Assembly: GCF_007845645.1 (NCBI RefSeq)
Contig: NZ_VCQV01000023.1
Span: 26,884 to 90,883, forward strand
Length of the DNA stretch: 64,000 nucleotides
Direction: 5' to 3'
Origin: Leekyejoonella antrihumi
GTDB lineage: Bacteria; Actinomycetota; Actinomycetes; Actinomycetales; Dermatophilaceae
Shown here: positions 1 through 9,250 of the stretch, piece by piece
Numbering within the stretch: the stretch's first letter is position 1
Layout of the letters: every line of letters begins with the position of its first letter
Program-made: the position numbers and the translations under genes
The notes under the pieces: model-generated
The model's database searches: none
The model's input: only the letters and a program-made list of their open reading frames with translations
What the model was told of the DNA's origin: nothing

Positions 1-618
1 GCCGGTTCCCAGTGGTATGCCGATGATGTCGCTGCGCTCGCGACCTTGGGTCAGAGGACGGGTCTGGTGGGGGTCGTGCTGCCGATGGCCGATGATCCCC
101 AGGCTGCGACGCGGCTGCACCAGGGCACGAACGTGCCGGTGCTTGCCCTGATCGAGACCGCTCGCGGTGTGTTACGAGCTTCCAAAATTGCGGAAGCGGA
201 CGGAGTTGTCCGGTTGGCGTTCGGCGCGCTGGACTTCGCGGCCGATGCCGGCACGGACGATCCGACCACTCTCGCGGTGGCCCGTGCGCAGCTGGTGCTC
301 GCCTCGCGTGCGGCGGGCCTCGAGGGGCCGCTCGACTCGGTCACGACCGATGTCAGCAGTGGAGGAGCGGCAGGCGCCGACGCACGATCGGCCGAGGCCG
401 TCGGCATGGCGGGCAAGCTGTGTGTCCATCCGTGCCAGGTCGGTCCAGTGGCAGCGGCCTTTGCGCCGTCACCGGACCAGGTCGAATGGGCGCGACGGGT
501 GCTCAGCGCGGGATCAGCGGGTGGAGTCACCGTCATGGACGACGCCATGGTGGACGAGCCGGTCCTGTTGCGGGCCAGGCGCATCCTGCAGCGCGCCGTC
601 GGAAAGGACCAGTCATGA
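1..618 (+). CDS. CitE/HpcH-type CoA-ester lyase, 5' end outside window
   Basis: The reading frame is open from the first base, so this is the C-terminal ~205 residues of a longer protein. It carries the LAFGALDFAAD segment and a KLCVHPCQV segment, both typical of the HpcH/HpaI aldolase and citrate-lyase-beta (CitE) family, TIM-barrel enzymes that cleave or form acyl-CoA esters such as malyl- or citramalyl-CoA. The stop overlaps the start of the next gene (ATGA), a MaoC-type hydratase. A lyase plus hydratase pair suggests a C4/C5 dicarboxyl-CoA route (mesaconyl-, citramalyl- or itaconyl-CoA). Substrate is not determinable here. Confidence 0.8.
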   Translation, partial: AGSQWYADDVAALATLGQRTGLVGVVLPMADDPQAATRLHQGTNVPVLALIETARGVLRASKIAEADGVVRLAFGALDFAADAGTDDPTTLAVARAQLVLASRAAGLEGPLDSVTTDVSSGGAAGADARSAEAVGMAGKLCVHPCQVGPVAAAFAPSPDQVEWARRVLSAGSAGGVTVMDDAMVDEPVLLRARRILQRAVGKDQS

Positions 619-1436
619 GTGCTCTGACGGATGAGAAGGCCAGTCGATGCGAGGTGATCGCTGCCGAGCCGACACTGGCGATGGCGGGGCTGCTCGACAT
701 CGACCCGCCGATCGACGACCGGGTGCCCGAGCTGTGGCACTGGCTGTATCTGCTCGACCGCAGGCCGACCCGCGAGCTCGGAGAGGACGGCCACCCGACC
801 TCCGGCATACCCGCACCTCCCGGCCCCGGCCGGCGGCGGATGTTCGCCGGCGGACGGGTCGACACGTTGCAGCGGCTGCGGATCGGCGTGGAGGCGACCC
901 GCACATCTTGGGTGACGGACACGACCGAGAAGCAGGGGCGCAGCGGACCGTTGACCTTTGTCACCGTGCGGCACGAGATCGTGCAGGGCGGAGACCTCGT
1001 GATCGCCGAGGAGCAGGACATCGTCTACCGGGCTCCGGGCACCGCCGCGCTTGTCGTCGATGAGACGGACGAATCACCGCAGGGGCGCGAGGCAGAGCTG
1101 GTGCTCTCGGTCGACGAGGCGCTGCTCTTCCGATTCTCGGCGCTGACCTACAACGCGCATCGCATCCACTACGACCGCCGCTGGGTCGCGCACGAGGGTT
1201 ACGCCGACCTGGTCGTGCACGGTCCGCTGCAGGCACTGATGATGGGCGAGCTTGCTCGACGGTGCGGAATTGCGTTGACCGGCAGTCGCTTTGCCTACCG
1301 GCTCGTCTCCCCGATGGTGGGCCCGCAACCGATCCATGTGTATGCCGCCGAGTCCGGTCTGCGCGACGGCGCGCAAGTGTGCACGGCCGGCGGACGACCC
1401 ACAGCGATCGGCACCATCTCGTCGCTCGACGACTGA
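615..1436 (+). CDS. MaoC/FAS1-type (R)-hydratase, mesaconyl-CoA hydratase-like
   Basis: This 273-residue protein has two hot-dog halves: an N-terminal FAS1-like dehydratase half (about 1-145) and a C-terminal MaoC-like half (about 160-273) with the FSALTYNAHRIHYD hydratase motif. The two-domain layout matches mesaconyl-C4-CoA hydratase and related itaconyl-CoA hydratases. Start is the ATG overlapping the lyase stop; an upstream in-frame GTG would run deep into that gene and was rejected. It is translationally coupled to the CitE-like lyase, so the two probably act on successive CoA intermediates. Exact substrate is inferred only. Confidence 0.75.
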   Translation: MSALTDEKASRCEVIAAEPTLAMAGLLDIDPPIDDRVPELWHWLYLLDRRPTRELGEDGHPTSGIPAPPGPGRRRMFAGGRVDTLQRLRIGVEATRTSWVTDTTEKQGRSGPLTFVTVRHEIVQGGDLVIAEEQDIVYRAPGTAALVVDETDESPQGREAELVLSVDEALLFRFSALTYNAHRIHYDRRWVAHEGYADLVVHGPLQALMMGELARRCGIALTGSRFAYRLVSPMVGPQPIHVYAAESGLRDGAQVCTAGGRPTAIGTISSLDD

Positions 1437-1442
1437 CGAGCC

Positions 1443-2642
1443 TCAGCCGGTGGGGCGACGCACGAGCACCAGTGCCACGGCCGCGAGCAGGGCCACCACG
1501 GCCGCAAAGACGATGCCCGCACTCACCAGTCCGAAGGCGCTCGCCAGCGCCCCGTCACCGATGACCGGCACGGAGATGCCCACGTAGAGCATCACGAAGA
1601 AGGTCGAAGTCACCTCGCCCCGCTGGTCCGCCGGGGTGGCCGCGGCGACCGAGCCGAGCCCGGCCCGGAAGCTCATGCCCTGGCCGAATCCGGCGACGAT
1701 GCCGCCGACGATCAGCAACGCCAACGAGTGCAGCGGCAGGCTGATGCCCACCAGGACGGCACCGGCGATGAGGATGCCGCAGCCGAGCTCCAGGGCGCGG
1801 TCAAGGTCCACCCGGCTCGACAGGCCCTGACCGGCCACCGACGCGGCAAACACCACGAGCACGATGACACCGACCAGGGCGCGGTTGCGGTGGTGTAACA
1901 CGGTGCCCAGGAAGGCCGGCGACACCGCAGTGAACAGACCAAGCACGGCGAACCCGGCAAACCCGGCGATGGCCGCCCGGGTGAACAGGGCACGGATCTG
2001 AGGCGGCACCCGCAGCGGCCGGGGGCGTAGCCGCAGGGTCGCCACCCGAGACACGGGGTCACGCACGACAAGGACGCACAGGGCGCCGATCGCGACCAGC
2101 ACGAGGTCGACGATGAAGGACAGCTGCAGCGGCAGCGGTGCGTATTCGGACAGGACGCCGGCGAGTAGCGGTCCCAGACCGAGACCACCCATGTTGACGG
2201 CTGCGGCGAGCAGACTCGCGCGCGCCTTCTCGTGTGCCGGCGCCAGGTCGATGATCGTGGCCGTGGCCGTCCCGGTGAAGATCCCGGCCGACAGGCCGGA
2301 CAGCATTCGCCCGACGAACAGCCAGCCCAGCTCACCCGGCAGCAGGTAGGCGATCGCCGACAGAGCCGACAGGCCCAGTCCGGCGAGCAGCAGCGGACGA
2401 CGGCCGATCTGGTCCGACCAGTGCCCGAACAGCAGCAGACCGGCCGTCACGCCCACCGCATACGTGGCGAACACCACGGTCGTCACCAGCTCGCCGAAAC
2501 CGAACTTGGTCGCATAGAGCGGGTAGAGCGGGGTGGGCAGGGTCGTCCCGAGCATCGTGATCGCGAACGCGGCGCCGATGAGCACGACACCCGGCCACCC
2601 GGCGGAGGTCCGCCGGGTGGCCGTGCCGAGTGGGGCGGTCAC
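1443..2642 (-). CDS. MFS transporter (drug/solute efflux type)
   Basis: A 399-residue, 12-helix major facilitator protein. The first helix contains LGTTLPTPLYPLY, and GHWSDQIGRRPLLLAG is the motif-A loop between helices 2 and 3. The GTG start at 2642 lies 2 bases after the aldo/keto reductase stop, so the two are one transcription unit. A longer open frame upstream is arginine-rich shadow sequence over the reductase and was rejected. It converges on the hydratase gene with 6 bases between stops. Likely an inner-membrane proton-coupled exporter; substrate unknown. Confidence 0.8.
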   Translation of the reverse strand: MTAPLGTATRRTSAGWPGVVLIGAAFAITMLGTTLPTPLYPLYATKFGFGELVTTVVFATYAVGVTAGLLLFGHWSDQIGRRPLLLAGLGLSALSAIAYLLPGELGWLFVGRMLSGLSAGIFTGTATATIIDLAPAHEKARASLLAAAVNMGGLGLGPLLAGVLSEYAPLPLQLSFIVDLVLVAIGALCVLVVRDPVSRVATLRLRPRPLRVPPQIRALFTRAAIAGFAGFAVLGLFTAVSPAFLGTVLHHRNRALVGVIVLVVFAASVAGQGLSSRVDLDRALELGCGILIAGAVLVGISLPLHSLALLIVGGIVAGFGQGMSFRAGLGSVAAATPADQRGEVTSTFFVMLYVGISVPVIGDGALASAFGLVSAGIVFAAVVALLAAVALVLVRRPTG

Positions 2643-2644
2643 GC

Positions 2645-3514
2645 CTAGTCGTCGACGGCGTCCGTGAGCTCGGTGACCTGCTCGTCGCTCAGCTGCAGGC
2701 CGGCCGCGCCGAGGTTCTCCTCGAGGTGGTCGACGCTCGACGTGCCAGGGATGGGCAGGACGACCTTCGACCGGGCGAGCAGCCAGGCCAGCGCGATCTG
2801 CGCCGGAGGCGCCCCGGTCGCCTTCGCGATGTGGTCGACGAGCCCGCCGCGCTCGGCGAGCTTGCCGGCGTTGATCGGAAACCACGGAATGAAGCCGATG
2901 CCCTCGCGGTCGCAGTAGTCGAGGACCGCCTCGGACTTGCGGGTGCTCAGGTTGTAGAGGTTCTGGACGGTGCTGATGGGCACGATCTTGCGGGCGGCGT
3001 CGATCTGGTCGACGCCGACCTCAGACAGCCCGACGGCGCCGATCTTGCCCTCGTCCTGCAGGTCCTTGAGCAGACCGATCTGTTCCTCGAACGGGACGTG
3101 CTCGTCGATGCGGTGCAGCTGGAACAGGTCGAGACGCTCCACGCCGAGCCGGCGCAGGCTCGTCTCTGCCTGCTGACGCAGGTACTCGGGGCGCCCCACC
3201 GGGTGCCACTCGTCGGGGCCGGTGCGCACCAGGCCGGCCTTGGTCGCGACCAGAACCTGCTCCGGGTAGGGGTGCAGCGCCTCCCGGATGATCTCCTCGC
3301 TGACGTGCGGGCCGTACGAGTCCGCGGTGTCGATGAAGTCAACGCCGAGCTCGACGGCACGGCGCACGACTCGCACGCACTCCGTCCGATCGGCGGGGTC
3401 ACCCCAGATGCCCTTGCCGGTCAGGCGCATCGCGCCGAATCCGAGCCGGTGAACCGTCCGGTCGCCGATGGTGAAGGTGCCGGAGGCGTGGTTCTGCGTG
3501 GCGGTGTCGGCCAT
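2645..3514 (-). CDS. Aldo/keto reductase
   Basis: A 289-residue (beta/alpha)8 NADPH-dependent oxidoreductase. The catalytic tetrad is visible: DTADSYG supplies Asp and Tyr, VATKAG the Lys and FQLHRID the His; a C-terminal [14 protein letters not shown] segment is the cofactor-binding end. It resembles the AKR group related to pyridoxal reductase and YajO-type proteins. An AGGAG ribosome site sits about 9 bases before the ATG. It is first in a two-gene unit with the MFS transporter, suggesting reduction and export of a carbonyl compound, which is inference. Confidence 0.85.
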   Translation of the reverse strand: MADTATQNHASGTFTIGDRTVHRLGFGAMRLTGKGIWGDPADRTECVRVVRRAVELGVDFIDTADSYGPHVSEEIIREALHPYPEQVLVATKAGLVRTGPDEWHPVGRPEYLRQQAETSLRRLGVERLDLFQLHRIDEHVPFEEQIGLLKDLQDEGKIGAVGLSEVGVDQIDAARKIVPISTVQNLYNLSTRKSEAVLDYCDREGIGFIPWFPINAGKLAERGGLVDHIAKATGAPPAQIALAWLLARSKVVLPIPGTSSVDHLEENLGAAGLQLSDEQVTELTDAVDD

Positions 3515-3635
3515 GGGTGGTGACTCCTCGCGATGGGGTGCGGATGACTACGTGGTCAACGGGCGTGCACCCCACGGCATTCCCCGACGACAGTGCGCGG
3601 TGCGTCCTGCCGTCGGGCGCGGGTCGGCTCGGTCG

Positions 3636-5678
3636 TCAGGTGCTGGCCGGCTCGGGGGGCCGCGTTCGCGCCGCTTCGAGCATCTTGTCGTCGTCGGCCA
3701 TCAGCGCTCCGGCGAGCCGCCTGACGCGCTCGACCAGGTCAGGGTTGTCCTCCGGGCTCCAGTCGCCCAGCAGCTCTTCCAGGCGGTCTCGCCGAGCCTG
3801 CAACAGGCGGGCGATCGCGCCGTGTCCCGACGTGCTGAGTGCCAGGCGATGGCCGGGGCGGTCATGGTCTTCGACCAGTAGGCCCTTGGTGTGGAGGTTC
3901 TCAGCGAGTTGGGTTAGGCGGTCGACCGGTCGATTGACGACCGCCGAGATCTCGGCGAGGGTCGACTCAGGGTGGTCGTCGAACCGATAGAGCAGCCAGC
4001 ACTCCCGCGGCCCGAGGTCCAGATCCGCGCGCCGGGCCAGATCGGCATAGAGGTCGTGGCGGTTCTCACGGGAGTCGAGCACCGTGATGGCCCGCTCGAC
4101 CTCTTCCAGCGAGCTGCGCTCGACCGGCATCGCAAAGGTCTCTCCCGCGTCAACCGCCCCCGTGGTGGCACGCAGCTCGATCTCCGGCAGGATCCACGTC
4201 AGCAGGAAGGCGACGATGCCGATCGGCACGGCGACCAGGAAGACGGTCTGCAGCGATCCGGCATACGCGTCGATGACACCGGACTTGATGTGGGCGGGCA
4301 GCTTGGCGAGTATCTCGGGGCTGATGCCCGAACCACCCGCGCCACCAGGCAGCTTGACGTTGCCGAGGGCATCGCGCAGGTGGCCGGTGATGACGCCCGC
4401 GAAGATCGCTCCGAAGACCGCGGTGCCGAAGGAGCCACCGATGGATCGGAAGAAGGTCGCGCCTGCGGTCGCCACGCCCAGGTCCTTGTAGTCCACCGCG
4501 CTCTGCACGACGATCACCAGGACCTGCATGACGCAGCCGAGGCCGACGCCGAGCACGAACATGAAGACCGAGGTCATGAAGATGCTGGTGCCCACGCCCA
4601 TGTGTGACAGAAGGAACATGCCGAGCGTCATGATCGCGGTGCCCATGACCGGGAAGACCTTGTAACGACCCCACTTGGAGATCAGGATGCCCGAGCCGAT
4701 CGAGGTCATCAGCAGCCCGGCCATCATCGGCAGCATGCGGACGCCCGAGATCGTCGGGTTGACGCCCTGGACCACCTGCAGGAAGAGCGGGAGATAGGTG
4801 ATGGCGCCGAACATCGCGAAACCCACCACGAAACCGATCGCGGAGGCGGCGGCAAAAACCTTGTTGGTGAACAGGTTCAACGGGAGCACCGGCTCGGCGG
4901 CGCGGCGTTCGGCGAGGATGAAGCCCGCCAGCAGCACCACACCGAGCACCGCCATGAAATAGATCGGGAAGGAGTTCCAGGCATAGGTCGTGCCGCCCAG
5001 GCTGGTCAACAGGACCAGGTCGGTGGCGGTCGCGGCGATCAGGATCGTGCCGAGGTAGTCGATCGTGTGACGCACCTTGCTCAAGGTGCCGGGCAGCACG
5101 ATGGCGGTGACGACCAGGGCGATCGCGCCCACCGGCACGTTGATGTAGAACACCCAGCGCCATCCGGGGCCGTCGACCAGCAGACCGCCCAGGAGCGGGC
5201 CGACGACACTGGTGACACCGAATACGGCGCCGAACAGGCCCTGGTACTTGCCGCGTTCGCGCGGCGAGACGACGTCACCGATGATCGCCTGCGCACCGAT
5301 CATCAGGCCGCCGCCACCCAGGCCCTGCAGGGCGCGGAAGAGGATCAGTTCGAGCATTGACTGGCTGAGGCCCGAGAGGATGGAGCCGATCAGGAAGATG
5401 ACGATGGCGGCCTGGAAGAACTGCTTCCGGCCGTACATGTCGCCGAGCTTGCCCCACAGGGGGGTCGAGGCGGTGACTGCCAGCAGGTAGGCCGTGACGA
5501 TCCAGGACAGGTGGTTGGCGCCGCCGAGGTCGCCGACGATTGTCGGCAGCGCGGTGGCCACAATCGTCTGGTCGAGAGCCGCCAGCAGCATGCCGAGCAG
5601 CAGGGCGCCGATGATGGCGTACAGGCGACGCTTGGGAATAGTGGAGGCAACGGGCGTCGTCTCAGTCGCAGAGGACAC
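3636..5678 (-). CDS. DHA2-family MFS drug exporter with C-terminal MarR-like domain
   Basis: A 680-residue protein. Residues 1-500 form a 14-helix EmrB/QacA-type exporter: LAALDQTIVATALPTI in helix 1, GKLGDMYGRKQ as motif A and GPLLGGLLVDG as motif C. Residues from about 520 are soluble and look like a winged-helix MarR-type domain (RECWLLYRF, LAEISAVVNRPVDRLTQLAE, LSTSGHGAIARLLQARRDRL). Ordinary DHA2 pumps are about 450-550 residues, so the tail is an added domain. The gene lies 57 bases downstream of a TetR gene on the same strand, which probably represses both. No stop or frameshift separates the two domains. Confidence 0.85.
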   Translation of the reverse strand: MSSATETTPVASTIPKRRLYAIIGALLLGMLLAALDQTIVATALPTIVGDLGGANHLSWIVTAYLLAVTASTPLWGKLGDMYGRKQFFQAAIVIFLIGSILSGLSQSMLELILFRALQGLGGGGLMIGAQAIIGDVVSPRERGKYQGLFGAVFGVTSVVGPLLGGLLVDGPGWRWVFYINVPVGAIALVVTAIVLPGTLSKVRHTIDYLGTILIAATATDLVLLTSLGGTTYAWNSFPIYFMAVLGVVLLAGFILAERRAAEPVLPLNLFTNKVFAAASAIGFVVGFAMFGAITYLPLFLQVVQGVNPTISGVRMLPMMAGLLMTSIGSGILISKWGRYKVFPVMGTAIMTLGMFLLSHMGVGTSIFMTSVFMFVLGVGLGCVMQVLVIVVQSAVDYKDLGVATAGATFFRSIGGSFGTAVFGAIFAGVITGHLRDALGNVKLPGGAGGSGISPEILAKLPAHIKSGVIDAYAGSLQTVFLVAVPIGIVAFLLTWILPEIELRATTGAVDAGETFAMPVERSSLEEVERAITVLDSRENRHDLYADLARRADLDLGPRECWLLYRFDDHPESTLAEISAVVNRPVDRLTQLAENLHTKGLLVEDHDRPGHRLALSTSGHGAIARLLQARRDRLEELLGDWSPEDNPDLVERVRRLAGALMADDDKMLEAARTRPPEPAST

Positions 5679-5735
5679 GGAATCTCCTTGCAGCGGGTGG
5701 TTTCAGGCTGGATGAGGCAGGTGCGCGGAAGGTCG

Positions 5736-6350
5736 TTACGGCGCCGGCGGATGTAGGCCGGACGCCAGGAGGTCGACCGCCTCGGTGACGAGAGCCGGCA
5801 GGTCGGCCGCCGGGCCGGACTTCCAGCGGCGGATCGCCACCCGGTTGGCCATGGCGACCGCGGATGCGACGAGGGTCGGATACAGGTCCCGATCCGCGTC
5901 CAGCCCGGTGCGGGTGGCGATGGCCTCGGCCAGCGCGGTCTCCATGCTGGACCAGGCGGTCAGGTGAGCGGCGAGCAGTTCCGGGTTGTCCTTGATCGCC
6001 TGCAGGCGGTCGCCCCAGTCGCTGCTGTCGACGCTGATCTGACCGGCGTGCTCGAGAAGGACCGCCCGCAGCGCCGCGACCGGCTCCTCGCCGGCCGGAC
6101 GCGCGATGACGGCGTCGCGGATGCGCGCCGGCTGCTCCGGGTCGAACCCGACGACGGCCTCCTCCTTGGTGGAGAAGTAGTTGAAGAACGTCCGCACCGA
6201 GACATTCGCGGCGGCGGCGATCTCCTCCACGGTGACCGCCCGTAGGCCACGTTCCAGGGTGGCTTCCAGGGCCACCGTGCGTAGCGCGTCCCGGGTCGCG
6301 CGCTTCTTGCGCTCGCGAAGGCCCTCGGTCGGCTCGGCTGTCTCAGTCAC
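5736..6350 (-). CDS. TetR-family transcriptional repressor
   Basis: A 204-residue regulator with an N-terminal TetR helix-turn-helix (VEEIAAAANVSVRTFFNYF, about residues 29-48) followed by a C-terminal ligand-binding helical domain. GTG start at 6350 (VTETAEPTEG); the open frame continues upstream without homologous sequence. It precedes the DHA2 exporter in the same orientation, the usual layout for a self-regulated efflux unit. Nested inverted repeats just upstream are candidate operators. The inducer is probably a substrate of the pump, by inference. Confidence 0.85.
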   Translation of the reverse strand: MTETAEPTEGLRERKKRATRDALRTVALEATLERGLRAVTVEEIAAAANVSVRTFFNYFSTKEEAVVGFDPEQPARIRDAVIARPAGEEPVAALRAVLLEHAGQISVDSSDWGDRLQAIKDNPELLAAHLTAWSSMETALAEAIATRTGLDADRDLYPTLVASAVAMANRVAIRRWKSGPAADLPALVTEAVDLLASGLHPPAP

Positions 6351-6370
6351 AGCGATCAGAGTACTCCTAA

Positions 6371-6412
6371 TGTGCACTAACTGCAAAATTGCAGAGTAGG
6401 CATACGTGCACA
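6371..6412. promoter_or_regulatory. Nested inverted repeats, candidate TetR operator
   Basis: Two dyads share roughly one centre. The inner one is CTGCAA-AA-TTGCAG (6381-6394), and the outer arms are TGTGCAC (6371-6377) and GTGCACA (6406-6412). The patch is AT-richer than its surroundings and ends 20 bases before the TetR start codon, where a repressor would block its own promoter. Confidence 0.55.
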
Positions 6413-6495
6413 CGGTGTAACCGTCTTCTCGTACCTGTCTTCTCGTAACCACCTTCTCCCACCACGCCCAACCCCGCCTCGAGGGGGTCAGTTGG

Positions 6496-7944
6496 TCAGG
6501 CGGCGGTGCGCAGCTCGGTGATGCTGGTGCTGCGCGGCAGAAAGACCAGCGAGACTGCCGTGACCAGCACTGCTGCCGCCACAGTGCCACCGGCCAACAG
6601 TCCGAGTGATCCCCAGGGCACCGGCACGACGTGCATCGCATTGGACGTGCCACTGGAGCTTCTGACGGAAGTACCCATGAGGCCGCGGGCGCCGAGGAGG
6701 CCGGCGGTCGTGGCCAGCGCGATGGTCGGCACCAGTGGCAGCACGGTCTCCCAGAGGGTCGCCGCGGCCAGTGTGCGCCGCGGTGTGCCGCCTGCCTTGA
6801 GCGCGGCAAGGGTGCGGCGGCGAGTCACCACTCCCTCGGTCGCGGTCACGAGCAGACCGGCCGTCGCGAGGGCGATGGCGACGACAAGCATCAGGTTGAG
6901 CAGGTCGAAGGTGTCGACGTAGAAGGACTCATCGTTGTCCTGTGTGATGACCAGGATGGCTGCCCGGATGCCTTCCACGCCTGAGCCGAGAAGGACCGCG
7001 AAGGTCACGACCGTCGTCGCGCGACTGGCAGTGAAGGGTGCGTCGATCATGCGTCGTGCGGCGATCAGCAGCGAGGCGCGGCTGGTTCTGGGTGCGATGG
7101 CGCGACCGAGATGGTAGGCAACAGAGGCTGATCCGTAGATCAGGCCGGTCAGGGTCAGGACGAGGAGGAGAATGGTCGACACGGGCAGCAGCCACACGGA
7201 GTTGTCAACGGAGCCCGGTAGGAGCGCGTAGATCCCCTGCCATGCGGCGAGTCCGACGGTGCCGATCAGGAAGAGCGCCGCAGGAGTGGCGCTGGGCGGT
7301 CGATGAGCCTCCCGGTGGATGACTCCGAAGGGAGTGATCGCGGTCCGACGCAGCGCGACCACCGAGCCGACCGTGGCGAGCACTGGCACCAGCAGCAGCG
7401 CGATGACGATGAGCCAGAGGTGTGGCATGACATCGGTCGGTAGGAGGCGACCGTTCGGAGCGCTGCTGACAATCGTCCCGTCCCCGCTGGCGGCCATTCC
7501 CTGCGACGCCGTCCCGGCGAGTTGGCGCGTGATCAGATAGCCGAGCCCGCCGACGAGTGCCCCGATAAGGGAGGCGAGCCCGGCCTCCATGGCGACGATG
7601 CGGCGTACCTCCGAGGGTGTGCCGCCGGCCATACGCAGAGCGGCCAGTCGCCGATCGCGGGCGGGCGCGCCGATCCGCGAGCACTGCGCAACGAAGTTCA
7701 GGATCGGGATGCACAGCAGCGCGAGGACGACGATGACGCCCGGCCGCAGGCCGGACTGTTGCAGGATGTCCAGCCGATAGGGACCGTTGCGCGGACCGAT
7801 GGAAGCGACCGCGGATGCCAGTAGCAGCACGAATGACGCGGCCGCCGCGCCGACCACGGTCAGCCCGACGCGGATGCCGTCGACGCGGCTGCCTGCCGAG
7901 GCGAGCCGGATCAGCGTGCCCAGTCGCGGCCCGCGGCTGCTCAT
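6496..7944 (-). CDS. FtsX/MacB-type ABC transporter permease
   Basis: A 482-residue membrane protein with two FtsX-like halves, each with a transmembrane cluster. Helix 1 spans about residues 25-50, and loops such as RRLAALRMAGGTPSEVRRI and RRTLAALKAGGTPRRTLAA are the signature repeats of the family. The ATG overlaps the stop of the ATPase gene (ATGA), giving a coupled pair. Such exporters act in the cytoplasmic membrane on antimicrobials, peptides or lipids. The whole unit is headed by a PadR repressor. Substrate unknown. Confidence 0.85.
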   Translation of the reverse strand: MSSRGPRLGTLIRLASAGSRVDGIRVGLTVVGAAAASFVLLLASAVASIGPRNGPYRLDILQQSGLRPGVIVVLALLCIPILNFVAQCSRIGAPARDRRLAALRMAGGTPSEVRRIVAMEAGLASLIGALVGGLGYLITRQLAGTASQGMAASGDGTIVSSAPNGRLLPTDVMPHLWLIVIALLLVPVLATVGSVVALRRTAITPFGVIHREAHRPPSATPAALFLIGTVGLAAWQGIYALLPGSVDNSVWLLPVSTILLLVLTLTGLIYGSASVAYHLGRAIAPRTSRASLLIAARRMIDAPFTASRATTVVTFAVLLGSGVEGIRAAILVITQDNDESFYVDTFDLLNLMLVVAIALATAGLLVTATEGVVTRRRTLAALKAGGTPRRTLAAATLWETVLPLVPTIALATTAGLLGARGLMGTSVRSSSGTSNAMHVVPVPWGSLGLLAGGTVAAAVLVTAVSLVFLPRSTSITELRTAA

Positions 7945-8672
7945 CCGAGGTCACCGTCGGGGCCGGACACCGAGGCGAGGTGTCGTGCCGGGTGGTGATC
8001 GAGCTGACCGTCTCTAATGCGGATCTCGCGATCACCGTAGGCCGAGACGCGGGCATCATGGGTGACCAGGAGGACCGTCGTGCCAGACTCCCGGGTCACT
8101 CGGATCAGCTGGGCCATCACCTGTTCGCCGGCCAGTGTGTCCAGCGCTCCGGTCGGCTCGTCGGCGAAGAGGACCTTTGGCTCGGCCACCATTGCGCGGG
8201 CGACGGCGACCCGCCCAGCCTGCCCGCCCGACATACTCGACGGCCGTGTCGAGGCGAGCCCGCCGACCTCGAACCGGTCCAGCCAGGTCAGCGCGGCAGT
8301 CATCGCCTCGGATCGGCGTCGTCCGCCGAGCAGCAAGGGGAGGGCGACGTTTTCGATGGCGGTGAGCTCGGGGACCAGTTGGCCGAACTGGAACAGCACG
8401 CCGAACTCCGTGCGGCGCAGCCGAGACCGCTGCCCCTCCCCTTCCGCGCTGATGCGGCGGTCACCGAACGTCACCTCGCCGGCATCGGGGGTCACCACGC
8501 CTGCCAGGCAGAGCAGCAGGGACGACTTGCCCGAGCCGGACGGGCCGGTCACGGCGACAATCTCCCCCTTGCCGATGGCCAGGCTGATGCCCTTGAGGGC
8601 GGGCGTATGTCCGTAGGACATCACCACGGATCTCGCGGTCAGCGCCGGCTGCTCGTCTTCGGTCGATTTCAT
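7941..8672 (-). CDS. ABC transporter ATP-binding protein, MacB/LolD type
   Basis: A 243-residue ATPase with Walker A GPSGSGKS, signature MSGGQAGR, Walker B VLFADEPTGALD and an H-loop LVTHD. It drives the FtsX-type permease encoded immediately downstream. I chose the ATG at 8672 because a GGGGG ribosome site lies 7 bases upstream. An alternative ATG at 8711 would give 13 more residues and overlap the PadR stop as ATGA, which would also allow coupling. Confidence 0.87.
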   Translation of the reverse strand: MKSTEDEQPALTARSVVMSYGHTPALKGISLAIGKGEIVAVTGPSGSGKSSLLLCLAGVVTPDAGEVTFGDRRISAEGEGQRSRLRRTEFGVLFQFGQLVPELTAIENVALPLLLGGRRRSEAMTAALTWLDRFEVGGLASTRPSSMSGGQAGRVAVARAMVAEPKVLFADEPTGALDTLAGEQVMAQLIRVTRESGTTVLLVTHDARVSAYGDREIRIRDGQLDHHPARHLASVSGPDGDLG

Positions 8673-8707
8673 GTGCGACCCCCTGATAGATGGTGGCGTG
8701 AGTGCGT

Positions 8708-9244
8708 TCATGTCGCGATCGCCTCGCCGAGGGCGGCGACGCGTTGAAGGGCCGACTCCATCCACTGCAGGTCGGCATCCAGGTGGGCGATGGCGTAGTC
8801 GGCCGCCAGCACCTCGTGAATCGGCAGCGACGGGTCCGTTTTTGCCCGGGTGTATCGGCGCATCGCGTCGAGGTGCGACGCGCGTTGCCGTTCCAGGCAG
8901 GTGGTGGCGTAGGCCGTGTCGGTCACCAGGAGCGCCACCGTCACCTTGGTGGCCAGGGGGTTCGCGACATGCACGAACGGCGTCTCGACCGTCTCGATCC
9001 AGTCGGTCAACTCGGCCCGCCCGGTGGCCGTGATGGCATACACCGTGCGGTCCGGCCCGTCGACGCGTTGCACCGCCACAGGTTCGACGAACCCCTGGCG
9101 GTGCAACCGCTCCAACGACGCGTAGACCTGTCCGTAGGCCATGGGCTTGGCCGCGGGGAACCGGTCGTCATGTGCGCGCTTGAGGTCATAGCCGTGCTGC
9201 TGCCCCCTGCTCAGCAGCCCCAAAAGCACGTGACCCGTTGACAT
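8708..9244 (-). CDS. PadR-family regulator of the ABC exporter
   Basis: A 178-residue PadR protein. The N-terminal winged helix runs from LLGLLSRGQQHGYDLKRA to about residue 80, and a C-terminal helical dimerisation arm covers about residues 90-175. It is first gene of the unit PadR-ATPase-permease. The ATG lies just downstream of a near-perfect palindrome that overlaps the promoter, so autorepression is very likely. PadR proteins commonly respond to the compound that the controlled exporter removes. Confidence 0.88.
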   Translation of the reverse strand: MSTGHVLLGLLSRGQQHGYDLKRAHDDRFPAAKPMAYGQVYASLERLHRQGFVEPVAVQRVDGPDRTVYAITATGRAELTDWIETVETPFVHVANPLATKVTVALLVTDTAYATTCLERQRASHLDAMRRYTRAKTDPSLPIHEVLAADYAIAHLDADLQWMESALQRVAALGEAIAT

Positions 9245-9250
9245 GGCCCT

